Source of the DNA: Methanomicrobium sp. W14 | GTDB taxonomy: Archaea; Halobacteriota; Methanomicrobia; Methanomicrobiales; Methanomicrobiaceae | DNA length: 64,000 nucleotides | Assembly (NCBI RefSeq): GCF_017875315.1 | Contig: NZ_JAGGMM010000001.1 | Span: 682,001 to 746,000, forward strand | Direction of reading: 5' to 3' | Shown here: piece by piece, positions 7,780 to 16,692 of the stretch | Numbering within the stretch: position 1 is the stretch's first letter | How the letters are laid out: each line of letters begins with the position of its first letter | Position numbers and translations under genes: made by a program | Notes under the pieces: model-generated | Database searches by the model: none | The model's input: the letters and a program-made list of their open reading frames with translations, nothing else | What the model was told of the DNA's origin: nothing

Positions 7780-8646
7780 ATGGGTAAATATACCTATGAC
7801 ATAAACAGGTACAAACCCAGGCAGATGGTTGCTCTGCCTGTCGGTCTTCTTATTGTATCCATAATCTTTCTGGCATTTAATACTGTAACTACCGGAATGC
7901 CGGTGGAGCCAGGAATAGATTTTGCGGGGGGAGTTGCAGTGACTCTTTTTACAAGCGACTCCCCGGAGGATGTCTTGACTTATTTTAGTGATTATCCTCT
8001 GAAAAGTATAGGAGAAAGCATCAACAACGGGTATTACATCGTCTTTGACTATCTTGACGACGACTCATTTAAGGACCTTACTGAGCATGTCCTTGAAAAA
8101 TATCCTGATGCAAAAGTGGATCAAATAGGTGAAACATTTGGAAAAACCCTTCAGACACAGGCATTGTGGGCCATATTTATAGCTTTTATTCTGATGGCTG
8201 TTGTAGTTTTTTTTGCCTTCAGAAACTTCGTTCCGTCGGTTGCTGTTGTCCTTTCGGCATTTTCAGATATTGTGATAACGGCATCTATCATGGATGTCCT
8301 GGGAATCACACTGTCTCTTGGAACAACCGCCGCACTTCTGATGCTTATAGGATATTCAGTAGACAGTGATATCCTGCTTACAACAAGGCTTCTTAAAAGG
8401 CAGGGCAAACTTGACGACAAAATGTCAGGTGCATTCCGCACCGGGGTTATTATGACAACAACAACAATAACCGCTGTTGCGGCGATGTTCATTGTAACAG
8501 CCATAGGTCAGGTTACTATTATACGGGATATGTCTGCTGTTTTACTGATAGGTCTTTTTGTTGATCTTATGAATACATGGATGCTTAATGCAGGGCTTTT
8601 AAAGCATTATATTCTCAAATCAAAGGGTGTTAAACATGTCAGATGA
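7780..8646 (+). CDS. secF: Protein-export membrane protein SecF
   Basis: Accessory subunit of the Sec translocon, acting with SecD on the outer side of the membrane. 288 aa with one N-terminal TM (residues 16-37), an extracellular domain beginning PGIDFAGGVAVTLF, and five C-terminal TMs. The RND-type motif DVLGITLSLGTTAALLMLIG and the following YSVDSDILLTTRLL are typical. The order secF-secD is the archaeal one. The start has no close SD; leaderless initiation is possible. Confidence 0.95.
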   Translation: MGKYTYDINRYKPRQMVALPVGLLIVSIIFLAFNTVTTGMPVEPGIDFAGGVAVTLFTSDSPEDVLTYFSDYPLKSIGESINNGYYIVFDYLDDDSFKDLTEHVLEKYPDAKVDQIGETFGKTLQTQALWAIFIAFILMAVVVFFAFRNFVPSVAVVLSAFSDIVITASIMDVLGITLSLGTTAALLMLIGYSVDSDILLTTRLLKRQGKLDDKMSGAFRTGVIMTTTTITAVAAMFIVTAIGQVTIIRDMSAVLLIGLFVDLMNTWMLNAGLLKHYILKSKGVKHVR

Positions 8647-10117
8647 GGAGAGCACATTCAAAAAAATCTTCAAAGACTGGCGTGTCATGGTAATGATGGC
8701 ACTGATAATATTCTCTTTGCTGAGCATATACGTTATACCTCCGGCATTTGACAAAGGCATAGAGGGCAACCTTCAGCTTGGACTCGACCTCCAGGGAGGG
8801 TCATGGATTCAGATATCATTCCAGTCAGAAGTCGCTAGATTCTCTTCAGATAATATGTCAGCTTCGGAAGTTGCCGAAGCACTCTCAAACGAGATTGGTG
8901 CAGACGTAATTGTTGTCAGCAATGATCAGGTCGAGATAAGGAAATATTATACTGAAGAAGAATTAAGACAGATATTCAATGATATCGGGGTCAAAATGGT
9001 ATCCTACGAACAGGGTGTATCAAAGGATACGGCTGAAGATATCAAGCGCATTCTGGAAGACAAAGTAAACAACCTTGGAACACAGGACGCAAAGATAAAC
9101 ACTCTGAGCGGTATCAATGACGTAACCAGTTATATACGCGTTGAACTCGCGGGAACAGATATAAACACCGCACAGGATCTTGTCAGTTCACAGGGTAAAT
9201 TCGAGATCAGGATCATAACTGAAGGAAACAAAACTGAACATGTCCTTTACGGAGACTCAGTAACAAGCGTATCCACACCAAGCCAGAGTCCTGCGGGAAG
9301 CCAGAACTGGGGAGTAGGATTCACACTTGACGAGGTTGGAGCTGAAGCGTTCAGGGAAGCTGCAATAAAATACGGTGCTGTAGACGATCCCAAAAACCAT
9401 AATCTTGTAATGCTTCTTGACGGAAACGTCGTTTATTCCGCACCTCTTTCGGATACTCTTGCAAACAAACTGATGTCAGGGACTGTCCGTGACCTCAGCG
9501 CATCAACAGGTACAGGTGAAGACGCACTCGAAGAAGCCCAACTCCTGGAAATTCACCTGCGCGCAGGGGCTCTTCCTGTGGACGTATCGATTGCAGGTTC
9601 TGGCTCTGTTCCTGCCGAACTTGGAGAGTACTTTAAGATTGTATGTATCGTTGCCGCGATACTGGCACTGATAGCTGTCGGAATTACGATTTATTTCCGT
9701 TACAGGGAACCTTCAATTGTACTTCCGATGATGCTGACAAATGTATCAGAAATAATAATCCTTCTTGGAATTGCAAGATATATTCAGCAGCTTGATCTTG
9801 CAAGTATAGCAGGTCTTATTGCAGTTATAGGAACAGGAATCGATCAGCTGGTAGTAATAACGGATGAAGTTCTTCATGAAGGAAAGGTACCATCACCTAA
9901 CGTCTATCTGAAAAGATTCAAACGTGCACTGGGTATCATAACGGTTTCAGCGTGTACCACGATATTTGCTATGCTGCCTCTTGCAATGATGGACCTCTCG
10001 ACACTGAAAGGATTTGCAATAATTACAATCCTTGGTGTTCTCGTGGGGGTTATTATAACAAGACCGGCATATGGAAAGATCATAATGGCTATACTGTCCA
10101 AAAAACCGTCAAAATGA
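8636..10117 (+). CDS. secD: Protein-export membrane protein SecD
   Basis: Large subunit of SecDF, 493 aa. After TM1 (about residues 17-37) comes GLDLQGGSWIQI, the conserved D1 motif, then the large extracellular P1-like domain, and five TMs from about residue 330 with GTGIDQLVVITDEVLHEG. ATG 8636 follows AAAGGG at 8 nt and overlaps secF by 11 nt; a GTG at 8627 is inside the SD and less likely. Archaeal SecDF lacks a known partner ATPase; it helps late translocation. Confidence 0.95.
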   Translation: MSDEESTFKKIFKDWRVMVMMALIIFSLLSIYVIPPAFDKGIEGNLQLGLDLQGGSWIQISFQSEVARFSSDNMSASEVAEALSNEIGADVIVVSNDQVEIRKYYTEEELRQIFNDIGVKMVSYEQGVSKDTAEDIKRILEDKVNNLGTQDAKINTLSGINDVTSYIRVELAGTDINTAQDLVSSQGKFEIRIITEGNKTEHVLYGDSVTSVSTPSQSPAGSQNWGVGFTLDEVGAEAFREAAIKYGAVDDPKNHNLVMLLDGNVVYSAPLSDTLANKLMSGTVRDLSASTGTGEDALEEAQLLEIHLRAGALPVDVSIAGSGSVPAELGEYFKIVCIVAAILALIAVGITIYFRYREPSIVLPMMLTNVSEIIILLGIARYIQQLDLASIAGLIAVIGTGIDQLVVITDEVLHEGKVPSPNVYLKRFKRALGIITVSACTTIFAMLPLAMMDLSTLKGFAIITILGVLVGVIITRPAYGKIIMAILSKKPSK

Positions 10118-10193
10118 TCTGAATTCTTTATCCCAAAAACAAAATTATATATCTTTTTCTGACCTTTTCTCTGTAAAGAGGTACAACAAGATT

Positions 10194-10463
10194 ATGTCAA
10201 AACCAGTATTAATGGACTTTTTCGCAGAATGGTGCGGGCCATGCAAAATGCAGACACCGATTATTGAACAGCTGAAAGATATGATGGGAGACTCGGTCGA
10301 GATCAAAAAAATAGATGTCGACTCAAATATGCAGCTTGCAATGAAATACGGGATTCAGGTTGTTCCGACTATAATAATTGAAAAGGACGGAAAAATCGAA
10401 CACAGGCTTGAAGGTGTAACTCCTGCCGATACATTGCAGGCACTGCTTAATCCTCTCTTATAG
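10194..10463 (+). CDS. trxA: Thioredoxin-family protein
   Basis: 89-aa soluble thioredoxin with the active site WCGPC (Cys14 and Cys17) and the cis-proline loop VVPTI. It lacks the first beta strand and helix of long thioredoxins, like other small archaeal Trx/glutaredoxin-type proteins. An SD (GAGGT) lies 11 nt upstream of the ATG. A T run at about 10513-10520 may end transcription. It stands alone after secD, so no specific partner is indicated. Confidence 0.93.
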   Translation: MSKPVLMDFFAEWCGPCKMQTPIIEQLKDMMGDSVEIKKIDVDSNMQLAMKYGIQVVPTIIIEKDGKIEHRLEGVTPADTLQALLNPLL

Positions 10464-10684
10464 ACCGGATATTAATAGTAATTTAATGTCCTGACTTAAA
10501 ATACAAAATTTCGTTTTTTTAAACTTCTCAATCTTTTTATAAAACTGCATCAGGCTTTCCTGTCGATTTCTAAATTAAACCAATTGCAAATGAAAACCAA
10601 AGACAAAAAACAATTAAAAAACAGCATAAATATATTTTATCTGAAACATTAATTTTACAAAAAAAGTTGAAAAAAGGTATTTTA

Positions 10685-11230
10685 ATGCAGAATAATGAAT
10701 TTGAAAAAATCGGGAAAAGACTCCTGCAGGAACGCCTTCTGGGCGGAAATTTTGGGAATATGAGTATCAGATCAGAAACCGGATTTTATATCACGAAATC
10801 AGGCTCATTTATGGACGAACCCGGAGATCTTAAATACGTATCAATGGACAAGATTCCCGAAGAAGGAGCCTCCAGCGAGTGGCGCGTTCATTTTGATATC
10901 TACAACAAAACCAACAAAAAGGCTATAATTCATGCACACCCTGTTTTTTCTGTGGCGGCGTCTTTTTGCTATCATGAAATAATCCCTGAAGACAGTGAAG
11001 GAAAAATGCTATGCCCTGTAATACCTGTAGTCACTGGAGAACCGGGAACTGATGATCTTGCATGGAATATATCAGAAGCGCTAAAAAAATCATCTGTTGC
11101 AATTGCAAAAGGCCATGGAACATTTGCAGCCGGAAAAGATCTCACCGAAGCGTACCTTCTGACATCCATTGCGGAGTACTGCTGCAAAATTATTTATTTA
11201 AGGGGAGGTTTGGGAGGTTTAAGTCCCTGA
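10685..11230 (+). CDS. Class II aldolase / adducin-domain protein
   Basis: 181-aa zinc aldolase of the fuculose-phosphate aldolase family. Zinc ligands are visible as HAHP near residue 85 and the His of KGHGTFAAG near residue 148; the substrate-phosphate region GNFGNMSIR is near the N terminus. The catalytic Glu seen in bacterial enzymes before HAHP is not obvious. It may be a fuculose-1-phosphate-type aldolase or a methylthioribulose-phosphate dehydratase relative. ATG 10685 has AAAGGT 6 nt upstream. Its 3' end overlaps the convergent glycosyltransferase gene by 37 bp. Confidence 0.8.
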   Translation: MQNNEFEKIGKRLLQERLLGGNFGNMSIRSETGFYITKSGSFMDEPGDLKYVSMDKIPEEGASSEWRVHFDIYNKTNKKAIIHAHPVFSVAASFCYHEIIPEDSEGKMLCPVIPVVTGEPGTDDLAWNISEALKKSSVAIAKGHGTFAAGKDLTEAYLLTSIAEYCCKIIYLRGGLGGLSP

Positions 11231-12120
11231 ATTTCAAGCCTTAACTCCCTGTTAAAGGAAACAATCATGTCGCCAATAACGCCAAACATAAAAATCTGAA
11301 ATCCCAAAATTACCAAAAGGACAGTGACAATGGCAAGCTCAGTGTGTGTGATGTCTTTAAACCAGTCATAAGTTACATAAATTCCAAGACATATCCCTGC
11401 AAGGGATACAAAAATTCCTATGACTCCAAAATAAAAAATTGGATTGCTGACCCTTGCAAGTCTCCACAATGCAGATATTATTTTTGCCCCGTCTCTTACC
11501 GGGTGAAGCTTTGTAGGAGTACCCGGTCTGGGTTTATAGCTTACAGGAACAACCGTTATCTTCTGGCGGTTCCTTACAGCTTCAACAGATATCTCCGTTT
11601 CAATCTCAAAGCCTTTCTCACGAAGATTCATACCTTTAAGGGATTCAAGATTAAATGCCCTGTAGCCTGAGAGGATATCACTGAGGTACTGACCGTGGGC
11701 CACTTTAAAAAGATAATTAATTACTTCATTGCCAAAATGATTGAACCTGCTTAAGGATCCCGGATCATAAGAGTCAAGGCGGTTACCTATAACATGTTCA
11801 TACCCGTCAAAAAGCGGACTGAGCATTTTTTCCGCTTCTTCAGGCAGATAAGTCCCGTCACCGTCAAGCATGAGAACATACGGCCTGTCAATATAAGAAA
11901 GAGCTTCAATTATTGCCAGACCCTTTCCTTTCCCCTTCTGAATTATTACATTTGCACCTTCGGACCGGGCTATTTTAACTGTATCGTCGGTACTGTTGCC
12001 ATCCACTACGAGTATATGTTCATACCCCATGTCCCTGAAAGAACTTATGAGATTTCCTATTGTCGGGGCTTCATTAAGTGTCGGGATGAAGATGCATACT
12101 TCATCCTTTATAACATCCAT
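11194..12120 (-). CDS. Family 2 glycosyltransferase (AglJ/dolichol-phosphate type)
   Basis: Membrane-bound GT-A transferase, 308 aa. Sugar-nucleotide motifs are IPTLNEAPTIGNLI, VVDGNSTDDTV and the D-x-D in MLDGDGTYLPEE; GYRAFNLESLK and KPRPGTPTKLHPVRDG are typical of archaeal AglJ-type enzymes that put the first sugar on dolichyl phosphate for N-glycosylation. Two TMs lie at about 225-250 and 262-290. The C terminus (LKPPKPPLK) is encoded in the 37 bp shared with the convergent aldolase gene. AglD-like dolichol-phosphate hexose synthase is the alternative. Confidence 0.85.
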   Translation of the reverse strand: MDVIKDEVCIFIPTLNEAPTIGNLISSFRDMGYEHILVVDGNSTDDTVKIARSEGANVIIQKGKGKGLAIIEALSYIDRPYVLMLDGDGTYLPEEAEKMLSPLFDGYEHVIGNRLDSYDPGSLSRFNHFGNEVINYLFKVAHGQYLSDILSGYRAFNLESLKGMNLREKGFEIETEISVEAVRNRQKITVVPVSYKPRPGTPTKLHPVRDGAKIISALWRLARVSNPIFYFGVIGIFVSLAGICLGIYVTYDWFKDITHTELAIVTVLLVILGFQIFMFGVIGDMIVSFNRELRLEIQGLKPPKPPLK

Positions 12121-12159
12121 TGCTACATTATATTAAAATCTACATTCATAAGTGCTTTC
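12121..12159. promoter_or_regulatory. Very short divergent promoter region
   Basis: Only 39 bp separate the starts of the glycosyltransferase (minus) and DUF99 (plus) genes. TTATATTAAAA (about 12128-12138) sits 22-30 nt before ATG 12160, the expected TATA distance for a leaderless transcript. Neither gene has an SD, so both are probably leaderless. Confidence 0.5.
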
Positions 12160-12741
12160 ATGCAGACTGCAAAATCCGGAATAAGAGTATTAGGTATAGC
12201 AGAAAGCTTTGTAAGGGGCGCAAAAAAATCCGTTTTTGCCGGAGTGGTTATGAGAAAGGACCTCATAACTGACGGTGTATCCTTATCCACTGCAACCATA
12301 GGAGGATACGATGCTACCCAGGCAGTCACCAAAATATACAGAACCCTCAAAAGGAAAGATATCCACTGTATTTTTCTCTCAGGATGCATTGTATCATGGT
12401 TTAATGTAATCAACATCGAGGAGGTAAGAAAGGCTACAGATATACCTGTTATATGCGTTACATATGAAGATTCTGAAGGTATCGAAGATAAAATAAAGCA
12501 TTATTTTCCAGAAGATGACAGAAGGATTCAGGAATACAAAAGAGTTGGAGGAAGATTTTCAGCCAGGCTAAAAACAGGTTATGATGTCTTTCTGCGCACT
12601 TCAGGAATATCTGTTGAGGAAGCTGAATGGCTGTGCAACGAATTTGTAAAAGACGGAAGAGTGCCTGAACCTCTGAAAGTTGCAAGACTTACCGCAAGAG
12701 CTGCTTTAAAATTCATAACAGGCGAAGGTTACTCTATTTAA
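12160..12741 (+). CDS. DUF99 family protein (endonuclease dU-like)
   Basis: 193-aa archaeal protein of the DUF99/UPF0215 family, structurally related to endonuclease V. Seen: RVLGIAESF at the N terminus, VFAGVVMRKD, the central IHCIFLSGCIVSWFNVIN, and the Pro/Arg-rich end VPEPLKVARLTARAA. The family keeps the RNase H-like fold, and some members cleave deoxyuridine DNA. The reading frame continues far upstream, but that part is antisense to the glycosyltransferase; ATG 12160 is the sensible start and fits a leaderless transcript. Confidence 0.82.
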   Translation: MQTAKSGIRVLGIAESFVRGAKKSVFAGVVMRKDLITDGVSLSTATIGGYDATQAVTKIYRTLKRKDIHCIFLSGCIVSWFNVINIEEVRKATDIPVICVTYEDSEGIEDKIKHYFPEDDRRIQEYKRVGGRFSARLKTGYDVFLRTSGISVEEAEWLCNEFVKDGRVPEPLKVARLTARAALKFITGEGYSI

Positions 12742-12780
12742 TTAATTGAATATTAAAGATTTGCTGAACTGTCTGTCTAA

Positions 12781-13296
12781 TCAGTTGAAATCATAAGTAT
12801 CCGTTGATATAACCTTATCGTCCGGCTTGGTAAGGATCTCAACTTTTATTCTGTCACCTGGTTTTATCAGCCCGTCGGTCAGGTCCAGCCCTGTTTTCTC
12901 TCCCGGATTCCAGTAAAAATCGCTGCACCCTAGGCCCCACATGGTTTTGACGAAAAAATGTCTTGTCGGTATAAAATCATGCCCGTGCATTGTATTAATT
13001 ACGCACCCTAAAAGATTACCATTAGAGTAAATCTCTGCTTCAAGAAGTGAGTTGTCGTATGGTTTCATCCCGCTGTTGATAAGAATTATTTTACTCTCGT
13101 ACTTGGGTGGATCGCTTGAGATTTTTCTTATCTCAAATATCGTGGGAACCTCATCAGAAGGCGTATATCCAGGTATATGAATATTCATACAAAAGAGATA
13201 TACCAGAACAGCAAGAATTACTGTTATAGCCACAATAAGAATAACTGCAACAACCGGTGAAATTCCGGATTCTCTTTCGTAATTAAAGGACAACAA
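12781..13296 (-). CDS. Type IV pilin-like protein with class III signal
   Basis: 171 aa, archaeal pilin N-terminal family. The N terminus ERESGISPVVAVILIVAITV is a textbook class III signal: cleavage is expected after the Gly, leaving the hydrophobic helix ISPVVAVIL as the fibre core. The remaining 130 residues are beta-rich with four cysteines that could form disulfides. The start is TTG (13296 or 13293), with no ATG; TATAAAA at about 13333-13339 is a good promoter. It is a likely substrate of the prepilin peptidase encoded at 40.3 kb. Confidence 0.82.
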   Translation of the reverse strand: MLSFNYERESGISPVVAVILIVAITVILAVLVYLFCMNIHIPGYTPSDEVPTIFEIRKISSDPPKYESKIILINSGMKPYDNSLLEAEIYSNGNLLGCVINTMHGHDFIPTRHFFVKTMWGLGCSDFYWNPGEKTGLDLTDGLIKPGDRIKVEILTKPDDKVISTDTYDFN

Positions 13297-13411
13297 TTAT
13301 ATTCTATATGTAATGAAAAAAGAATTTGTCGTTTTATACCTGTTTGTGCACTGTAAATAGAAAAACCGTGCACAACACGTTATTAATAATTTTAAATTAA
13401 AAAAATAAAAT

Positions 13412-13765
13412 TTAATCAGGATTCTTTTCTGAAAATTCATCAATTGCAAGCTGATACATCCAGTCCATAAGGTGCGGACATTCTTCAACACTGCATTCCT
13501 CCTCGCATCCTATGCATGGAAGAAGTTCTCCGCCCGCAAGGAGAAGTTCAGGTTCAATTGCCCTTCTCTTCGCTTTTAGAAGATATGTCTTCACACCGTC
13601 CGACTTGTATTCAATTCTCTCAACCTGATCGGAATCAATCAGCTTCTTTACAATTCTCGAACATTTCCTGCTGTCTATATTCAGAAGTTTCCATAGTTCA
13701 CTCTGAAGTACTCCTTCCGGTTTAGACTGGATAAGCCTGAATGCTTCCTCTTCAATTTCTGACAT
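13412..13765 (-). CDS. Winged-helix regulator with a four-cysteine tail
   Basis: 117-aa MarR/TFIIIC B-block-like HTH (residues 1-66: LQSELWKLLNIDSRKCSRIVKKL is the HTH, with a wing after it). The C-terminal tail has C-x2-C-x3-C-x4-C (CIGCEEECSVEEC), which could hold an Fe-S cluster or zinc. The combination suggests a redox- or metal-responsive transcription factor; this is inference. ATG 13765 has a GGGT SD. LSm lies upstream on the same strand with an 17-bp gap. Confidence 0.78.
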   Translation of the reverse strand: MSEIEEEAFRLIQSKPEGVLQSELWKLLNIDSRKCSRIVKKLIDSDQVERIEYKSDGVKTYLLKAKRRAIEPELLLAGGELLPCIGCEEECSVEECPHLMDWMYQLAIDEFSEKNPD

Positions 13766-13782
13766 AAATACCCGGGTAATTT

Positions 13783-14025
13783 TCAGATTAAAGGAGCGAT
13801 GGTCAGAATATTGCTCCCGCGGATAACTACGGTTCCAAGATTTCTGCCCCTTTCACCGTTAAAATATTCTGTAGCCTGATCCATCTGAATGTTTAAATGC
13901 TCGTCAACTGCAACAAGCTTTCCCTGAAGTTTTTTGCTCTCATCCTTTATTTCTACAACAATTTTGGAATCAACAAGAGCTGACACTTTTTTAATTGGAA
14001 GAACAATGCTGTTAACCATCGTCAT
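13783..14025 (-). CDS. Archaeal LSm (Sm-like) RNA-binding protein
   Basis: 80 aa. The Sm1 motif (LQGKLVAVDEHLNIQMDQA, residues about 33-51) and Sm2 motif (GTVVIRGSNILTI) are both complete, including the RG of the uridine pocket. Archaeal LSm proteins form heptameric rings that bind U-rich RNA and the 3' ends of small RNAs. The protein is slightly divergent at the N terminus. Two in-frame ATGs (14025, 14019) are possible; no strong SD is seen. Confidence 0.92.
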   Translation of the reverse strand: MTMVNSIVLPIKKVSALVDSKIVVEIKDESKKLQGKLVAVDEHLNIQMDQATEYFNGERGRNLGTVVIRGSNILTIAPLI

Positions 14026-14089
14026 TTATATGGTCTGCAATGTAATTAATCATTTTCCCTGATATAAAAATCTGTTAAAAAGAGTATAA

Positions 14090-14980
14090 TTATTTCATTA
14101 TTCTTTCAAGATCTTTTATTATCCCCCTGCTTCCCACATAAATTGGTGTTTTGTGATCAGGTTTTTGCGGAACTATATCCAGAAGGTCGTTTTTCCCGTC
14201 AGAAATTAAGCCCCCGGCCTGTTCTGCTATAAAACCTATGGGGTTGGCTTCATAGACAAGTCTTAACTTACCCTCAGGCTTATCTTTTGTTGCAGGGTAA
14301 CAATAGACTCCGCCATATTTAAGAATCTGGTGAAAGTCAGCCACAAATGAACCGGAATACCTTAATTTGCCGCCGTCTTTTTCAATCGCAGAGATAAACT
14401 CACTGTGTTTTTCAGTCCAGTCCTTCTTTAATGCCCCGCTTCCGTAAAGATTTCCTTCCGGCATTTTAACAGGGCCGTCAAGAAGCGTATATACTCCTGA
14501 TTTCAGCGCGAAAATATAAACTCCTTTTCCGACTGATACTGTAAGAACAGTCATAGGCCCGTAAAGCATGTACATGGCCGCTTTCAGGTCTCTGCCCATG
14601 CTCAGAGCATTGCTGTTATCATAAATTCCTACAATCGTTCCTACACAGAGATTCACCTGAATCAGCGACGACCCGTCAAGAGGATCCATAACGACTGCAA
14701 AACCTGTTCCGGCTTTTGGATTTCTGACGATATCAGGCTTTTCCTCCGATGCAATCTCACTGACAAGACCTGATCTCATTAAAGCATCTGTTATATGCTC
14801 GTCCGACCATACGTCAAGTGCAGCCTGCCTGTCACCGGATGTATTCTCAGTACCTGAATATGACTGGTTATTTATGAAAGCTTCCCGGATTGGTACGGCC
14901 TGCATCGAAATAAGACCTATCAGTTCCTTTAACTCACTGCTGCAACCGGCAGAATCAAGGTATTCATTTAAAGTTGTCAT
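14090..14980 (-). CDS. fbp: Fructose-1,6-bisphosphatase, class I
   Basis: Gluconeogenic phosphatase converting fructose 1,6-bisphosphate to fructose 6-phosphate. The metal/phosphate motif MDPLDGSSLIQVN is present, with YSGSFVADFHQIL and the sugar-binding GKLRLVYEANPIGFIAEQAGG further on. 296 aa from ATG 14980; TTG 14995 is a weaker choice. Many archaea rely on the bifunctional class V enzyme, so a class I enzyme is a lineage feature of some methanogens and haloarchaea. Confidence 0.92.
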   Translation of the reverse strand: MTTLNEYLDSAGCSSELKELIGLISMQAVPIREAFINNQSYSGTENTSGDRQAALDVWSDEHITDALMRSGLVSEIASEEKPDIVRNPKAGTGFAVVMDPLDGSSLIQVNLCVGTIVGIYDNSNALSMGRDLKAAMYMLYGPMTVLTVSVGKGVYIFALKSGVYTLLDGPVKMPEGNLYGSGALKKDWTEKHSEFISAIEKDGGKLRYSGSFVADFHQILKYGGVYCYPATKDKPEGKLRLVYEANPIGFIAEQAGGLISDGKNDLLDIVPQKPDHKTPIYVGSRGIIKDLERIMK

Positions 14981-15120
14981 AACGGATTCAACCAAACCTT
15001 ATCTCTTTTCAGGATATTTGGATGTTGTCCGGTAAATTTGTTTTGTAAATATATTGCCGCTCCAGAAATATCCGGCTTTATATCCCCTGAAAAGACTACA
15101 AAAAAGAATAGAGAGATAAA

Positions 15121-15660
15121 TTACTGGGATGCAGGAGGAGTTGTTGCAGTAAGAGGCGTATAAACTCTTGTTGCAAGTTCCTTGTCCAGCATATATAAAA
15201 GACCTGAGCCCCCGCCATCCTTTTCAATCATTTTGAGCTGTTCTACAATCTGGCCCGCATCACTCTCTTCTTCTATCTGTTCATCAACAAACCACTGCAA
15301 CATATTGTTTGTCGCGTGGTCCTTTTCCTTTATTGCCAGATTGACAAGCTCATTTATCAGTGAGGTTACTTTCTGTTCATGCTCCAGAGCCATTTCAAAC
15401 GCTTCAAGCGGAGATTTCCACTCAAAGGGCGGTGCCTCGACAGGTTGCAGTTTCACCCTTCCTCCTCTTGAAATGACATACTGGTAGATCTTTATTGCAT
15501 GGTCCCTTTCTTCCTGGGCCTGAACATACTCCCAGTTGGCAAATCCGCGAAGACTCCGGGACTCATACCACGAAGACATTGAGAGATACAGATACGAGGA
15601 ATAAAACTCCCAGCGAATCTGATCATTCAAAGCTTTTTCAATACTTGGTTTAAGAGCCAT
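15121..15660 (-). CDS. ftnA: Ferritin
   Basis: 179-aa non-haem ferritin. Four-helix-bundle ferroxidase residues are visible: WEFYSSYLYLSM (Glu), the E-x-x-H of QEERDHAIKIY, and DEQIEEESDAGQI. The tail (TPLTATTPPASQ) is low complexity. ATG 15660 has AGGTG at 6 nt; the frame extends upstream without homology. It stores iron and detoxifies ferrous iron and peroxide in the cytoplasm. A 109-nt spacer separates it from the next gene. Confidence 0.95.
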   Translation of the reverse strand: MALKPSIEKALNDQIRWEFYSSYLYLSMSSWYESRSLRGFANWEYVQAQEERDHAIKIYQYVISRGGRVKLQPVEAPPFEWKSPLEAFEMALEHEQKVTSLINELVNLAIKEKDHATNNMLQWFVDEQIEEESDAGQIVEQLKMIEKDGGGSGLLYMLDKELATRVYTPLTATTPPASQ

Positions 15661-15767
15661 AATAACACCTAAATTTTCTATTCTCAGTTTCAAACTGATC
15701 AATTTTATGCTATTTTTACTTTTTGGTAATGTCAAGGTTATAAAGTCTTTAAAAAAAGTAGAAATGA

Positions 15768-16508
15768 TCAGTCATTTATTACAGGCGAGGCTTCTGGACT
15801 GAAAGGGTTCATTCTCATCTCCAGCGAAAAAAGGTATGGATAGTTTCTCTTCAGGTACCTCATATAATCCAGCCACTCAACGACAATTGATTCATATACA
15901 CGCCTGAGGTCTCCTGATAGATGATCATAGTCCGCAACAGGAAGACAGTCGAATTCTCCCCTGCACTTTAGTTCTTCCGCCATATGAAACACAGCTCTTA
16001 AAAGCTCGGTGAATGATTCATGCTCAAGTAAAACCGGGTTTTCAAGCATACGAAGCAGAAAGTCCCTTTTTACCGATAAAAAATCGTTCAGCTTTGGTAT
16101 ATCTATTCGTGAGATATCTGCTGAGCTGTTATAAGAGAGAAGAAAATTCCTTACACGTGCAAAATCACCGTCATTCCACTCATTTTTCACCAGAAGTAAA
16201 CTGTTGAATTTTTCAGAGCCGGAATCACTCTCTGATAAAACCTTTATCAGATGATTTCCGACTTCAGTAAAAAATGTGCCTATCACCATGTTCAGCTTAT
16301 CGAGTTTCTCCCGCTTTGCACGCATTGTAAGCAGATCATTTATTACAATCGTAACAAGCAGGACGTTCAAAGGTAAAAATCCAAGAGAATTGAATATATA
16401 ATTCAGAGTGTCCCCCATGTTGTGGAATACAAGATATTTCAGGGAATAAATCACAATAGTTACTCCGACAAGGAGTAAAGACAGTTTCATTACCCATCTG
16501 CGATCCAT
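15768..16508 (-). CDS. Conserved membrane protein, unknown function
   Basis: 246 aa, not recognised. Two hydrophobic helices at the N terminus (about 7-29 and 36-58) anchor a soluble, helical C-terminal domain of about 185 residues with many charged and aromatic residues (KLDKLNMVIGTFFTEVGNHL). The architecture suggests a membrane-tethered cytoplasmic helical domain. ATG 16508 has AGGT 8 nt upstream. It is divergent from a lipoprotein gene. Confidence 0.7.
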   Translation of the reverse strand: MDRRWVMKLSLLLVGVTIVIYSLKYLVFHNMGDTLNYIFNSLGFLPLNVLLVTIVINDLLTMRAKREKLDKLNMVIGTFFTEVGNHLIKVLSESDSGSEKFNSLLLVKNEWNDGDFARVRNFLLSYNSSADISRIDIPKLNDFLSVKRDFLLRMLENPVLLEHESFTELLRAVFHMAEELKCRGEFDCLPVADYDHLSGDLRRVYESIVVEWLDYMRYLKRNYPYLFSLEMRMNPFSPEASPVIND

Positions 16509-16692
16509 AAATAAACCTACATAGACAGCATATAATAAAAGGTCTCTGTTTTTTTAATTTTGAACGGTTTCTGTTTCTTTGAGACTTTAAAGCAATAATA
16601 GTTATAACGGATGCTGACCTGCACCGGCATTTAACGTTATGGATATAACAAACCAAAAAAATCATATATATTTTCAGAGCAATTCATCACTT

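Noticed and set aside
11794-12159. Long in-frame upstream extension of the DUF99 gene
   Set aside because: It is antisense to the glycosyltransferase and has no homology-like sequence; ATG 12160 fits the family length and a TATA box.
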